From an uncultured Mediterraneibacter sp. (GTDB lineage Bacteria > Bacillota > Clostridia > Lachnospirales > Lachnospiraceae), in assembly GCF_934330165.1 (NCBI RefSeq), contig NZ_CAKRGI010000008.1, forward strand, positions 1 through 64,000: a stretch of 64,000 nucleotides of DNA, in the 5' to 3' direction. Position 1 is the first letter of the stretch, and each line of letters opens with the position of its first letter. Shown here piece after piece: positions 44,643 through 53,755 of this stretch. A program made the position numbers and the translations under genes. A model generated the notes under the pieces. The model did not search any database. It was given only the letters and a program-made list of their open reading frames with translations, and was not told the origin of the DNA.

Positions 44643-45718
44643 TGGCATATTCAGTAAATTTTGCAAATTATACAATCGGTGAAACTGCTTATGAAGCTGT
44701 GGCGGAAGTATGCAGGCCGTTCGGAAAGAGGATCTTTCTGATCGGTGGAAAGCTGGCAATGCAGGCAGGAAAAGAGAAACTGGAAAGTCAGATAAAAGGT
44801 TCAGAACTGAGCATTGTCAGGGAGGAAGTCTTTGGAGAAGAATGTACTTATGCAAGGATGGATGAGCTGGCAGAAGAGGCAAAAGCATCTGAGGCAGACA
44901 TGATCTTTGGAATGGGTGGAGGAAAGGCACTGGATACTGCAAAGGGAACTGCGGAGAAAGCCGGACTTCCGGTTTTTACCTTTCCGACGATCGCGGCTAC
45001 CTGTGCGGCAACGACAGCTCTTTCAGTAGTATACCGGGAAGACGGGAATTTTGACAGTTTCTACTTCTTTGAAAAACCGGCACGCCACAGCTTTATTGAT
45101 ACGCAGATCATTGCAGAAGCACCGGAAAAATATTTAAGGGCAGGAATGGGCGATACGCTGGGAAAATATTTTGAATGTCATTTTGCTGCGAGAGGTGACA
45201 GACTGGAGCATAGTTCAGCACTGGGAAGAGAGATCAGCAATATGTGCTATTTCCCACTTTTGGAATATGCAGAAGCGGCACTGGAAGAATGCAGGCACAA
45301 AAAAGCCGGAAAAGCCCTGGAGCAGGCTGTGCTTGCCAATATTGTAAGTACGGGACTGGTATCCCTGCTGGTACTGGATCAGTATAATTGTGCGGTGGCA
45401 CATTCAGTTTACTATGGACTGGTTCTGCTGGATGGATTTGAAGCAGAAAACCTGCACGGGGATGTCGTGGCATATGGTGTGCTTGTTCAGTTGCTGGTTG
45501 ACGGGGAAGAAGAAAAAGCAAAAGAAATGAAAACTTTTCTAAAGAATCTCGGAATCCGCACAACATTAAAAGAAATGGGTGCATCTGTGAAGCGTGAAAC
45601 CTTGAGAGAAGTACTGCACGAAATCGTGACAGGACCGGATATGGAGCATATTCCATATGAAATTACCGAAGACATGGTTTATGATGCGATGGTAAAAGTG
45701 GAAGAGCTGGTTGGATAA
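44642..45718 (+). CDS. Iron-containing alcohol dehydrogenase-family protein (GldA/HcxA-like)
   Basis: A 358-residue group III dehydrogenase: N-terminal nucleotide-binding half with GMGGGKALDTAKG near 98-110, C-terminal helical half with metal ligands Asp in GMGDTLGKYFE (near 170), His in AVAHSVYYGL (near 255) and His in NLHGDVVAYG (near 275). It resembles glycerol dehydrogenase and the hydroxycarboxylate dehydrogenase HcxA. Coupling with the aminotransferase suggests an amino acid to 2-oxoacid to 2-hydroxyacid route; that is inference. Confidence 0.88.
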   Translation: MAYSVNFANYTIGETAYEAVAEVCRPFGKRIFLIGGKLAMQAGKEKLESQIKGSELSIVREEVFGEECTYARMDELAEEAKASEADMIFGMGGGKALDTAKGTAEKAGLPVFTFPTIAATCAATTALSVVYREDGNFDSFYFFEKPARHSFIDTQIIAEAPEKYLRAGMGDTLGKYFECHFAARGDRLEHSSALGREISNMCYFPLLEYAEAALEECRHKKAGKALEQAVLANIVSTGLVSLLVLDQYNCAVAHSVYYGLVLLDGFEAENLHGDVVAYGVLVQLLVDGEEEKAKEMKTFLKNLGIRTTLKEMGASVKRETLREVLHEIVTGPDMEHIPYEITEDMVYDAMVKVEELVG

Positions 45719-45783
45719 ACCAGTATGCAACAAAGCTGAAAACGTGTTGCAGACGATAAGAAAAAAGGAAAGTGAGGGTACAA

Positions 45784-47127
45784 ATGGGAAAGTCATATGT
45801 GACAAAAAAGAATTTATTTAAATTCCTTTTAGGATCGGCATTTGGAATTTTAATGTTCCTTGTGCCGATTCCGCAGGGGGAATCATTTACAACAGTGTTG
45901 GACTTTTTAAAAAGCTGGATCAAAGGCTTATTTGGCGGGAACTTAAGTTATATCATTATGGTGATGCTGGTCTTTTCTGCAGTAGTAAGTGTGTATGATT
46001 TTATTGCAAAGCCGGACTGGATCAGGAAAAATCATTATCTGTCGAGAGCATTCTCAACAACACCACTGTATCTGGGATCGAAGATCCTTGGAGCAGTATT
46101 TGCGGTCATGATCGTATTTAAGATTGGACCGGAAATGATTATTTCTGCGGATACAGGAGCAACAATGATCGATCTGTGCGGAACACTGTTCAGTATCGTG
46201 CTGGCGTTCAGCTTTATTTTACCGTTCCTGACAGATTGTGGAATTATGGAATTTCTTGGTGTGATCGCAAAACCGGTTGTCCGTCCGTTATTCCATGTAC
46301 CGGGGCGTGCCTCAGTGGATCTGATCGCATCCTGGTTTGGTGCTTCTAATGCAGCGGTTATCCTGACGAGAGAGCAGTATATGAAAGGATTTTATACAAA
46401 GAGAGAGGCCGGCTACATCATGACAAACTTCTCTCTGGTATCGATCCCGTTCTGTCTGATGGTTGCAGACACCATGGGAATTGCAAATCTGTTCCCGCCA
46501 TTTTATCTTTGTATCTGTATTGTTGGAATCATCCTTGCAGTGATCATTGCAAGAATCCCTCCAATTAAAACGATTCCAAATACTTACAGAAAATCCGTAG
46601 GTAAGCAGATTAACGAAGAGATTCCGCAGGAAAAAGGCATTTTTGCCCATGCTGTAGAAATGAGCTGCAAAAGAGCGGAATCCTTCAATGCAAAGACAGT
46701 CGGAACAAGTGGGCTGGAAGTTCTGATGGGAATGTTCTTTGACCTGATCCCGATCGTTGTTGCCTGGGGAACACTGGCACTGATCATTGCCACATATACA
46801 CCGGTCTTTGACTGGATTTCTTATCCGATGGGACTGTACCTGAAACTGCTGGGAGTACCGGAAGCATTTGCAGCGGCACCGGCTACCCTGGTAGGATTTA
46901 CAGATATGTTCATCCCGGCACTCCTGTCGGTGGGACTGACATCTGTAAAGACAAAATTCGTCATCGGAGTTCTTTCACTGGTACAGATCATTTATCTGAC
47001 AGAAGTTGGAACGATTATTATCAAGAGTGAGATTCCGCTGAATTTTTGGAAGCTGCTGGTCATCTTCCTTGAGAGAACAATTGTGGCACTGCCGTTGATC
47101 GTTCTGTTTGCAAATCTTGTTCTGTAA
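45784..47127 (+). CDS. YjiH-family membrane protein (nucleoside-recognition/Gate domain)
   Basis: A 447-residue polytopic membrane protein with about ten to eleven hydrophobic segments and the Gate/nucleoside-recognition pattern (VVRPLFHVPGRASVDLIASW near 170-190). It matches the YjiH family of uncertain substrate. The ATG at 45784 has GAGGG 5 bp upstream; a GTG at 45772 is too close to its ribosome site. It follows the dehydrogenase gene by 65 bp and may be in the same operon, in which case it could move the amino acid or product handled there. Confidence 0.85.
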   Translation: MGKSYVTKKNLFKFLLGSAFGILMFLVPIPQGESFTTVLDFLKSWIKGLFGGNLSYIIMVMLVFSAVVSVYDFIAKPDWIRKNHYLSRAFSTTPLYLGSKILGAVFAVMIVFKIGPEMIISADTGATMIDLCGTLFSIVLAFSFILPFLTDCGIMEFLGVIAKPVVRPLFHVPGRASVDLIASWFGASNAAVILTREQYMKGFYTKREAGYIMTNFSLVSIPFCLMVADTMGIANLFPPFYLCICIVGIILAVIIARIPPIKTIPNTYRKSVGKQINEEIPQEKGIFAHAVEMSCKRAESFNAKTVGTSGLEVLMGMFFDLIPIVVAWGTLALIIATYTPVFDWISYPMGLYLKLLGVPEAFAAAPATLVGFTDMFIPALLSVGLTSVKTKFVIGVLSLVQIIYLTEVGTIIIKSEIPLNFWKLLVIFLERTIVALPLIVLFANLVL

Positions 47128-47158
47128 ACCTTTTAAAAGAATAATTCGAGCTTAAATG

Positions 47159-47202
47159 GAGCATACTGAGTACGATAAAAAGGAAAGGTATGCTCTTTTA
47201 TT
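47159..47202 (+). terminator. Terminator-like hairpin overlapping the yitT ribosome site
   Basis: GAGCATAC (47159-47166) pairs with GTATGCTC (47188-47195), then TTTTATT directly before the yitT ATG. The ribosome site AAGGAAAGG (47180-47188) sits in the loop, and its 14-bp distance to the ATG is unusually long. Confidence 0.65.
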
Positions 47203-48045
47203 ATGAAAAAATCGCATCTGTATGATTTCTTATATAATATAGCAGGAAGTATTTTGTATGCGGCAGGGATTGATACCTTTGCCGGGGCAGCAGGATTTGC
47301 ACCGGGCGGTGTATCAGGACTTGCCCTGATCCTGAATCATCTGTGGGGACTGCCGGTAGGGATCATGACTCTGGTTTTAAATGTTCCGTTAGTCCTGATC
47401 AGCTATAAAGCAGTAGGAAAAAAGTTTCTTCTGAAGACAGCGGTGACCATGCTTATTTCAACCTTTTTTCTGGATCTTGTATTTCCCTTTTTTCCGCTGT
47501 ACCGCGGACAGCGTCTGCTGGCGGCAGTTTATTCAGGAGTCTTACTGGGTGGAGGAATGGTGTTGTTCTATCTGCGTGGTTCGTCCTCTGGAGGAATCGA
47601 TTTTCTGACTATGGCAATAAAAAAGAAGCATCCGTCGTTTTCACTTGGGAAAATCACCCTGATGATCGATCTTGCAGTCATTCTTCTTGGCTGGCCGGTA
47701 TTCGGGGATGTGGATGCAGTGCTGTACGGACTGATCTCTACCTTTGTGTCGGTGGTGGTGATCGATAAAGTTCTTTACGGGATCGGGGCAGGAACACTTG
47801 CGATCATTATTACGTCTGACGGGGAAAAGACGGCAAAAGCAATTCGGGAAAATGCAGACCGGGGCGTGACACTTTTAGAAGCCACCGGCGGGTATACCGG
47901 ACAACAGAAGGGTGTACTGCTGTGTGCCTGCTCCAAGTCAGAAGCCTATATGGTTCAGGAGGCAGTGAGAAAGACGGATGAGACCGCATTTCTGATGTTC
48001 ACTGAGACGAGTGAAGTATTCGGGGAAGGGTTTAAGCATTCCTGA
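47203..48045 (+). CDS. YitT family membrane protein
   Basis: A 280-residue protein with five to six membrane helices (DUF161, about 1-190; motif GFAPGGVSGLALIL near 30 and RGSSSGGIDFL near 125) and a C-terminal cytosolic DUF2179 domain (about 200-280; GVTLLEATGGYTGQQKGVLL). The function of the family is not established. Just beyond the gene is an imperfect duplication of its last 20 bases. Confidence 0.92.
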   Translation: MKKSHLYDFLYNIAGSILYAAGIDTFAGAAGFAPGGVSGLALILNHLWGLPVGIMTLVLNVPLVLISYKAVGKKFLLKTAVTMLISTFFLDLVFPFFPLYRGQRLLAAVYSGVLLGGGMVLFYLRGSSSGGIDFLTMAIKKKHPSFSLGKITLMIDLAVILLGWPVFGDVDAVLYGLISTFVSVVVIDKVLYGIGAGTLAIIITSDGEKTAKAIRENADRGVTLLEATGGYTGQQKGVLLCACSKSEAYMVQEAVRKTDETAFLMFTETSEVFGEGFKHS

Positions 48046-48179
48046 AGAGATGGGGATATCCGGAGAAGGCTTTCAGCATTCCCGGCTTGCAAATTCCCGT
48101 GTCATACCGTACAATAAAATCCGTTGGATAAATGAAATTAGAAACTCGATGAAATACGATTCAGGAGAGGCGGTATACC

Positions 48180-49031
48180 ATGGGCATGATACGTGCTGAA
48201 AAGCTTGTATTTGAATATGATAAACGAGACGAAGACGGCAATGTGATCGGAAGCCGCAGAGCCATTGACGGAGTGGACATCGACATTCCGCAGGGGTCTT
48301 TTGTGGCAGTGCTGGGGCATAATGGTTCAGGAAAATCCACACTGGCAAAGCATATGAATGCGATCCTTGTTCCGACAGACGGGACAATGTGGGTGGACGG
48401 AAAAGATACAAAGGATTTGGAGAAACTGTGGGAGATCCGGCAGAGTGCCGGAATGGTCTTTCAGAACCCGGACAACCAGATCATCGGAACGGTGGTAGAA
48501 GAGGATGTCGGATTCGGACCGGAAAATCTCGGAGTTCCGACAAAAGAAATATGGAAAAGAGTAGAGGACAGTCTGCGTGCTGTCGGGATGCTGGACCGGA
48601 GAAAAGATTCTCCCAATAAGCTTTCAGGCGGTCAGAAGCAGAGAGTGGCGATCGCAGGAGTGATCGCAATGGAGCCAAAATGTATTGTACTGGATGAGCC
48701 GACTGCCATGCTGGATCCAAATGGAAGAAAAGAAGTAATTCATGCAGTGGAAAAGCTTCGGAGAGAAAAAAATGTGACTGTGATACTGATCACTCATTAT
48801 ATGGAAGAAGTGGTGGATGCAGATCAGGTCTTTGTCATGGATGATGGGAGGATCGTTATGCATGGCACACCGCGGGAAATTTTCAGCCGGGTTGATGAAC
48901 TGAAAAAATACCGGATGGATGTACCACAGGTTACGATGCTGGCAGATGAGCTGATCCGCCGTGGAGTGGATCTGCCAAAAGGAATTTTAAGAAGGGAAGA
49001 ACTGGTAGAAGCATTATGTCGATTACGTTAG
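48180..49031 (+). CDS. ecfA1: ECF transporter ATPase A1
   Basis: A 283-residue ABC ATPase of the shared energy-coupling module for vitamin uptake. Walker A GHNGSGKST near 43-51, signature LSGGQKQR near 147, Walker B CIVLDEPTAMLDP. AGGAGAGG gives a 9-bp spacing to the ATG. It overlaps ecfA2 by 16 bp. No substrate-binding S component is encoded nearby, as usual for group II ECF systems. Confidence 0.95.
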   Translation: MGMIRAEKLVFEYDKRDEDGNVIGSRRAIDGVDIDIPQGSFVAVLGHNGSGKSTLAKHMNAILVPTDGTMWVDGKDTKDLEKLWEIRQSAGMVFQNPDNQIIGTVVEEDVGFGPENLGVPTKEIWKRVEDSLRAVGMLDRRKDSPNKLSGGQKQRVAIAGVIAMEPKCIVLDEPTAMLDPNGRKEVIHAVEKLRREKNVTVILITHYMEEVVDADQVFVMDDGRIVMHGTPREIFSRVDELKKYRMDVPQVTMLADELIRRGVDLPKGILRREELVEALCRLR

Positions 49032-49894
49032 AACATCTCAGTTATGTATACAATCCGGGAACCGCTTACGAGAAGCACGCATTGAAGGATGTCAGTCTTG
49101 AGATTCCACAGGGACAGTTTGTCGGGATCATTGGTCATACCGGTTCAGGAAAATCCACTCTGATCCAGCATCTGAACGGATTGATGAAAGCGACCTCAGG
49201 AAGGCTGCTCTATGAAGGAAAAAATATTTATGAAGAAGGATACGATATGAAGCAGCTCCGCACGCAGGTCGGACTGGTGTTCCAGTATCCTGAATATCAG
49301 TTATTTGAAGTGGATGTATTAAGTGATGTCTGCTTTGGTCCGAAGAATCAGGGACTTTCAAAAGAAGAATGCGAGGCACAGGCAAAAGAGGCATTGCAGT
49401 TAGTCGGATTCCCGGAGAAATATTATCATCAGTCTCCATTTGAACTCTCAGGAGGGCAGAAAAGGCGTGTGGCGATCGCAGGGATTCTTGCCATGCATCC
49501 AAAGGTACTTGTACTGGATGAGCCAACTGCGGGACTTGACCCGAAGGGAAGGGACGAGATTCTGGATCAGGTGGCACAGCTTCACGAAAAGACCGGGATG
49601 ACAGTAGTTCTGGTATCCCACAGCATGGAAGATGTGGCAAAATATGTAGACCGTCTGATCGTGATGAACCAGGGGGAAAAAATGCTGGACGGAACACCGC
49701 AGGAAGTCTTCCGGCATTATAAAGAACTTGAGGCAGTCGGCCTTGCTGCACCACAGGTAACTTACGTGATGCATGATCTGAAAGAAAAGGGATTTGAAGT
49801 GTCAGCAGATGCGGCAACGGTAGAAGAAGCCGCAGATGAGATCATGAAATGCCTGAAGCAGACCCGAAAGGCAGAAAGAGAGGTGCAGGCATGA
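49016..49894 (+). CDS. ecfA2: ECF transporter ATPase A2
   Basis: A 292-residue ABC ATPase, partner of EcfA1. Walker A GHTGSGKST near 40-48, signature LSGGQKRR near 146, Walker B VLVLDEPTAGLDP. Its stop overlaps the ecfT start by 4 bp (ATGA). Confidence 0.95.
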   Translation: MSITLEHLSYVYNPGTAYEKHALKDVSLEIPQGQFVGIIGHTGSGKSTLIQHLNGLMKATSGRLLYEGKNIYEEGYDMKQLRTQVGLVFQYPEYQLFEVDVLSDVCFGPKNQGLSKEECEAQAKEALQLVGFPEKYYHQSPFELSGGQKRRVAIAGILAMHPKVLVLDEPTAGLDPKGRDEILDQVAQLHEKTGMTVVLVSHSMEDVAKYVDRLIVMNQGEKMLDGTPQEVFRHYKELEAVGLAAPQVTYVMHDLKEKGFEVSADAATVEEAADEIMKCLKQTRKAEREVQA

Positions 49895-50715
49895 TCCGTG
49901 ATATTACAATAGGACAATATTATCCGGCACAGAGTCAGGTACATAGGTTAGATCCACGGGTGAAGATCGTCTGCACGCTGGCATTCCTGGTTTCCTTATT
50001 TTTACAGAACAGTATTTTAGGATATGTAGTTGCATTTGTATTTCTTGCAATGGTGATCCGACTTTCAAAAGTACCGGTAAAATTTATTGTCAGAGGACTG
50101 AAACCCATCGTGATCCTGCTGCTTTTTACGGTGCTGATGAACCTGTTCCTTACGAGGAATGGAAATATCCTCTTTCATTATGGAATCCTTACGATCACGG
50201 AGGGCGGTCTGCGGATATGCGTTTTTATGACGGTGAGACTGATCTTTCTGGTGATGGGATCTTCCATCATGACATTTACGACGACCCCGAACAGCCTGAC
50301 AGACGGAATCGAAAAGCTGCTTCATCCGCTGAACCGGATTCATGTTCCGGTGCATGAGATCGCAATGATGATGTCGATCGCTCTCCGCTTTATTCCAATC
50401 CTTTTGGAAGAGACGGATAAGATCATGAAAGCACAGATCGCAAGAGGGGCAGATTTTGAATCGGGAAATATCCTGCAAAGGGCAAAGGCAATGATCCCGA
50501 TCCTTGTGCCACTGTTCGTATCTGCATTCCGACGGGCGAATGATCTTGCAATGGCAATGGAAGCAAGATGTTACCATGGCGGGGATGGAAGAACAAAGAT
50601 GAAACCATTGCAGTACCATAGAAACGACAGAGTTGCTTATCTGATCACACTGCTGTATTTAGTGGCGATCGTAGGTGTAGGAAGATATATTCCATTTAAG
50701 ATATGGATCTTTTAA
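49891..50715 (+). CDS. ecfT: ECF transporter membrane subunit T
   Basis: A 274-residue membrane protein with about six helices and the two coupling-helix motifs ARGADFESGN (near 190) and AMEARCYHGG (near 225) that contact the ATPases. The start at 49891 is chosen because it overlaps the ecfA2 stop in an ATGA and follows AGAGAGGTG; the longer frame from 49849 lies inside ecfA2. Confidence 0.95.
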   Translation: MIRDITIGQYYPAQSQVHRLDPRVKIVCTLAFLVSLFLQNSILGYVVAFVFLAMVIRLSKVPVKFIVRGLKPIVILLLFTVLMNLFLTRNGNILFHYGILTITEGGLRICVFMTVRLIFLVMGSSIMTFTTTPNSLTDGIEKLLHPLNRIHVPVHEIAMMMSIALRFIPILLEETDKIMKAQIARGADFESGNILQRAKAMIPILVPLFVSAFRRANDLAMAMEARCYHGGDGRTKMKPLQYHRNDRVAYLITLLYLVAIVGVGRYIPFKIWIF

Positions 50716-50748
50716 GTACAGATAATAGAAAAAGAGGACAGGAAAAGA

Positions 50749-51489
50749 ATGAGAAGAATCAAACTGACAGTTGCCTATGACGGAACAGATTACTGCGGCT
50801 GGCAGGTACAGAATAACGGGGCGACGATAGAAGGAGAACTGAATACGGCACTGACGCAGCTGACCGGACAGACAGTGAAGGTGATCGGGGCGAGCCGGAC
50901 GGATGCAGGGGTTCATGCGAGAGGAAATGTGGCTGTATTTGATACAGAATCTTCCATTCCACCGGAACGGTTTCTTTATGCCGTGAATGCGTTGCTCCCG
51001 GAAGATATCGTAGTAGTTGATTCCTGCGAGGTGGCGGCAGACTGGCATCCAAGACACTGCAATACAGAAAAGACCTATGAATACCGGGTGCTGAACCAGA
51101 AACTTCCCGATCCGATGAGGAGAAGAGATACTTATTTCGTCTCTTTTCCGCTGGATTTGGAGAAAATGAGAAAGGCAGCGGGATATCTGGAAGGGGAGCA
51201 TGACTTTAAAAGCTTCTGTAATGTGCATACGCACGTAGAAGATACAGTCCGCACCATATACAGGCTGGAAGTGATCCGGGAAGAAAATGTGATCACATTC
51301 CGGGTCAGAGGAAACGGATTTCTTTACAATATGGTGCGGATCCTTGCCGGAACACTGATCGGAGTCGGAAGAGGACTGATCGATCTGGAAGAGATCCCGG
51401 CGATGCTGGAGGCAAAAGACCGGCAGGCAGCGGGAATGACCGTGCCGCCGCAGGGGCTGACACTGGTGAAGATCGATTATCTGGATTGA
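50749..51489 (+). CDS. truA: tRNA pseudouridine synthase A
   Basis: A 246-residue TruA that modifies U38-40 in the anticodon stem. The catalytic Asp is in SRTDAGVHARGN near residue 52, and KTYEYRV near 105 fits the family. It follows ecfT, matching the widespread Firmicutes order ecfA1-ecfA2-ecfT-truA; the usual next genes rplM-rpsI are not present here. Confidence 0.95.
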   Translation: MRRIKLTVAYDGTDYCGWQVQNNGATIEGELNTALTQLTGQTVKVIGASRTDAGVHARGNVAVFDTESSIPPERFLYAVNALLPEDIVVVDSCEVAADWHPRHCNTEKTYEYRVLNQKLPDPMRRRDTYFVSFPLDLEKMRKAAGYLEGEHDFKSFCNVHTHVEDTVRTIYRLEVIREENVITFRVRGNGFLYNMVRILAGTLIGVGRGLIDLEEIPAMLEAKDRQAAGMTVPPQGLTLVKIDYLD

Positions 51490-51586
51490 AGAGTGCAGCC
51501 GGGCGGTAACGTCCGATGGTTGAAAGCTGAAATCGGTGAGAATCAATTATTTAGAACGAGTTTATAAGAGATGGGGGAGTGGAAAG

Positions 51587-52294
51587 TTGAAGGCAGCGGT
51601 CTGTGAAGATGAAGAGGCACTTCAGCTTTTTTTAGAAAAGCAGGTATGTGAGTGCATGGAAGAAGCCGGGATCAATGGGAGTTGCGAAGTATTTTCATCG
51701 GCAGAAGAATTACTGGAAAAAGGAAATCCTTTTTATGATCTTTATTTGCTGGATATTCAGCTTGGTCAGATGACGGGAATGGAACTGGCGGAAAAGATCA
51801 GGGAGAAAGATGACCATGCAGTGATCCTTTTTGCAACGAATTATAAAGAAATGATCCGTAAGGCATTTCAGGTATCGGCACTGGATTATTTGGTGAAACC
51901 ATTGGATGAGGTGGAAGTAAGACAGGCATTATTGCGTTCTTTCCGGTATCTGTCAAAAAAAAGAAACCGGATTGCTTTAAAAAATCAGTCAGGAGTGGAG
52001 ATCTTTTATCACGAGGAGATTGAGTACATAGAAAGTGAAAAAAGAAAAGTGCGGATCTGCAGCAGGCGAGGCAGCGGTGAATTTTATGTCCGGCTCAATG
52101 ACCTGGAACACGAATTTAAAGGCAGTCTGCTTGTGAGAGTTCATGCTTCTTTTATCATTAACCTTGAGAAAATACGAAGTGTGCGGAAAGATACGATCAC
52201 GATGGAGTCAGGAAAAGAAATTCCGGTGACAAGGAAATATAAAGATCAGTTTAACAGGGCATTTCAGAATTATTGCCTGGAAATGCGAAGATGA
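51587..52294 (+). CDS. LytTR response regulator
   Basis: A 235-residue AgrA-type regulator: receiver domain (about 1-120; phospho-acceptor Asp56 in YLLDIQLGQ, CEDEE at the start, LVKPLD near 102-107) and a LytTR DNA-binding domain (about 130-235; HEEIEYIESEKRKVRI). The start is TTG at 51587, with GGGGGAG at 51573-51579; no suitable ATG begins the receiver. It is followed 13 bp later by its probable kinase. Confidence 0.92.
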   Translation: MKAAVCEDEEALQLFLEKQVCECMEEAGINGSCEVFSSAEELLEKGNPFYDLYLLDIQLGQMTGMELAEKIREKDDHAVILFATNYKEMIRKAFQVSALDYLVKPLDEVEVRQALLRSFRYLSKKRNRIALKNQSGVEIFYHEEIEYIESEKRKVRICSRRGSGEFYVRLNDLEHEFKGSLLVRVHASFIINLEKIRSVRKDTITMESGKEIPVTRKYKDQFNRAFQNYCLEMRR

Positions 52295-52307
52295 GAGTGG
52301 GAATGAT

Positions 52308-53579
52308 ATGATAATACCAATAATTGAGGTGATACAGACCTATTTATTCGTATCGTGCTTTTTAAAAAGAAAAGTAAGGTTTGGAAAGGTGCTGGACTGG
52401 TTGGTTCTGATTGGAGTTTCGGAAGTTGGAACAATCGGAAATCATTACTTTCAGGATGCGAATATAAATATATTGATTGCAGTGATAGAACTGTTCATTC
52501 TTTTATCTTTTTTTGAGGGTGGGGTGAAGAGGAAAATTCTGGCTGGACTGCTCTATTTAGTCTTTGCATTTTTAGCTGAAGGTGTTGTGGCTGTGGGACT
52601 GTCAAGAGCGTATGATATCCGGATCAGTGATATGGGAAATCAGGAGGAGGCAGTGATCCTGCTGGGAAAGAGATATTCCAGAGAAATCCGGGTTATTGCA
52701 ACAATTTTCTTCTATTTGCTGTCAAGAAAAAAGAGAGATACAGAGAAAAGGGATATACAGGGACAACTACTGGTCATCCCGGCACTTAGTGCGGTTCTGC
52801 TTGTAATTGTGACAGAGGATCAGTTTGCAAGAGAGCAGATCAATGTGTGGATGGAAGTGATGCTGATCCTGTTTATTCTGATTATCAATGTAGTATTATA
52901 TGTGCTTTTTCGCAGGCAGGAAGTTTATTTCAGAGAAGAGGAAATGATCCGGAATCAGTTAAAAGAACTGGAATATGAATCAGCCCATTACAGGGAATTA
53001 GAACAACATCAGCAGGAAATCCGAAGAATCAGGCATGATATAAAAAATGAATTGTCGGGCATTTATGGTTATCTTGAAAATGGAGAAGTGGGAGAAGGAA
53101 AAAAGGAGATTGAGACACTTCTTCAGCAGATGACTGCGGCAGAACAGAAAATTTTTACTGCAAATGCAGTTGTAAATGGAATCCTGAATCTGAAGTTACA
53201 GAAAATGGAAATGGCTCAGATAGAATATGAGTTTGATATTCACATACCGGAACAGTTAAAAATTCAGGGAACAGATTTAGGCGTACTGCTGGGGAACTTA
53301 CTGGATAATGCAATCGAGGCATGCCAGGAGTTTCAGGGAGAAAAAAAGATCCGGCTTCTGATAGAATATCAGAATAGCGGAGTAGTGATACACTGCGAAA
53401 ATCCATGCAATGAAGATACAGAGACACTTCAGACAAAGAAGAAAGATAAGACCAATCATGGATTTGGAATGGGAAGTATTGCACAGATTGTAAAAAAATA
53501 TGATGGTTTTTGGGAATATCAGATGAAGTCAGGTTTATTTAAAGTTACGGTAAATCTGTGGGAAAGAGAAATGATATAG
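52308..53579 (+). CDS. AgrC-like GHKL sensor histidine kinase
   Basis: A 423-residue kinase: about six N-terminal membrane helices (1-200), a coiled linker with phospho-acceptor His243 in IRRIRHDIKNEL, and a GHKL ATPase domain with the N box NLLDNAIEAC near 331 and a G box in HGFGMGSI near 386. This is the HPK10 type that usually senses peptides. No agrB/agrD-like gene was found between it and the next genes, so the signal is unknown. The cluster downstream is its likely target. Confidence 0.9.
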   Translation: MIIPIIEVIQTYLFVSCFLKRKVRFGKVLDWLVLIGVSEVGTIGNHYFQDANINILIAVIELFILLSFFEGGVKRKILAGLLYLVFAFLAEGVVAVGLSRAYDIRISDMGNQEEAVILLGKRYSREIRVIATIFFYLLSRKKRDTEKRDIQGQLLVIPALSAVLLVIVTEDQFAREQINVWMEVMLILFILIINVVLYVLFRRQEVYFREEEMIRNQLKELEYESAHYRELEQHQQEIRRIRHDIKNELSGIYGYLENGEVGEGKKEIETLLQQMTAAEQKIFTANAVVNGILNLKLQKMEMAQIEYEFDIHIPEQLKIQGTDLGVLLGNLLDNAIEACQEFQGEKKIRLLIEYQNSGVVIHCENPCNEDTETLQTKKKDKTNHGFGMGSIAQIVKKYDGFWEYQMKSGLFKVTVNLWEREMI

Positions 53580-53628
53580 AAGTATATTGATATAGAAAAT
53601 AGATTGAGTGTGGTATAAAATTGAAAAT

Positions 53629-53676
53629 AATACCCTCTTTTTGTGTGAATTATTACATAAAAAGGGGGTATTTGTT
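53629..53676 (+). terminator. Hairpin between kinase and first lipoprotein gene
   Basis: A 17-base arm at 53629-53645 (begins AATACCC) pairs, with GU pairs, with 53656-53672 (ends GGGGGTATT). The T run after it is weak. It probably ends the kinase transcript or attenuates the cluster. Confidence 0.6.
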
Positions 53677-53707
53677 ACATTTTCGGAAATGAGAGGGGAA
53701 ATCCAAA

Positions 53708-53713
53708 TATAAT
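53708..53713 (+). promoter_or_regulatory. Possible -10 box of the lipoprotein/ABC cluster
   Basis: A consensus TATAAT at 53708-53713, 42 bp before the first lipoprotein ATG, with no recognisable -35. A missing -35 is common where an activator such as a LytTR regulator recruits polymerase. No clear LytTR repeat could be assigned. Confidence 0.4.
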
Positions 53714-53755
53714 ACAAAGTAAAAGAGACTTTATATACCGGACGGAGGTGACAAA

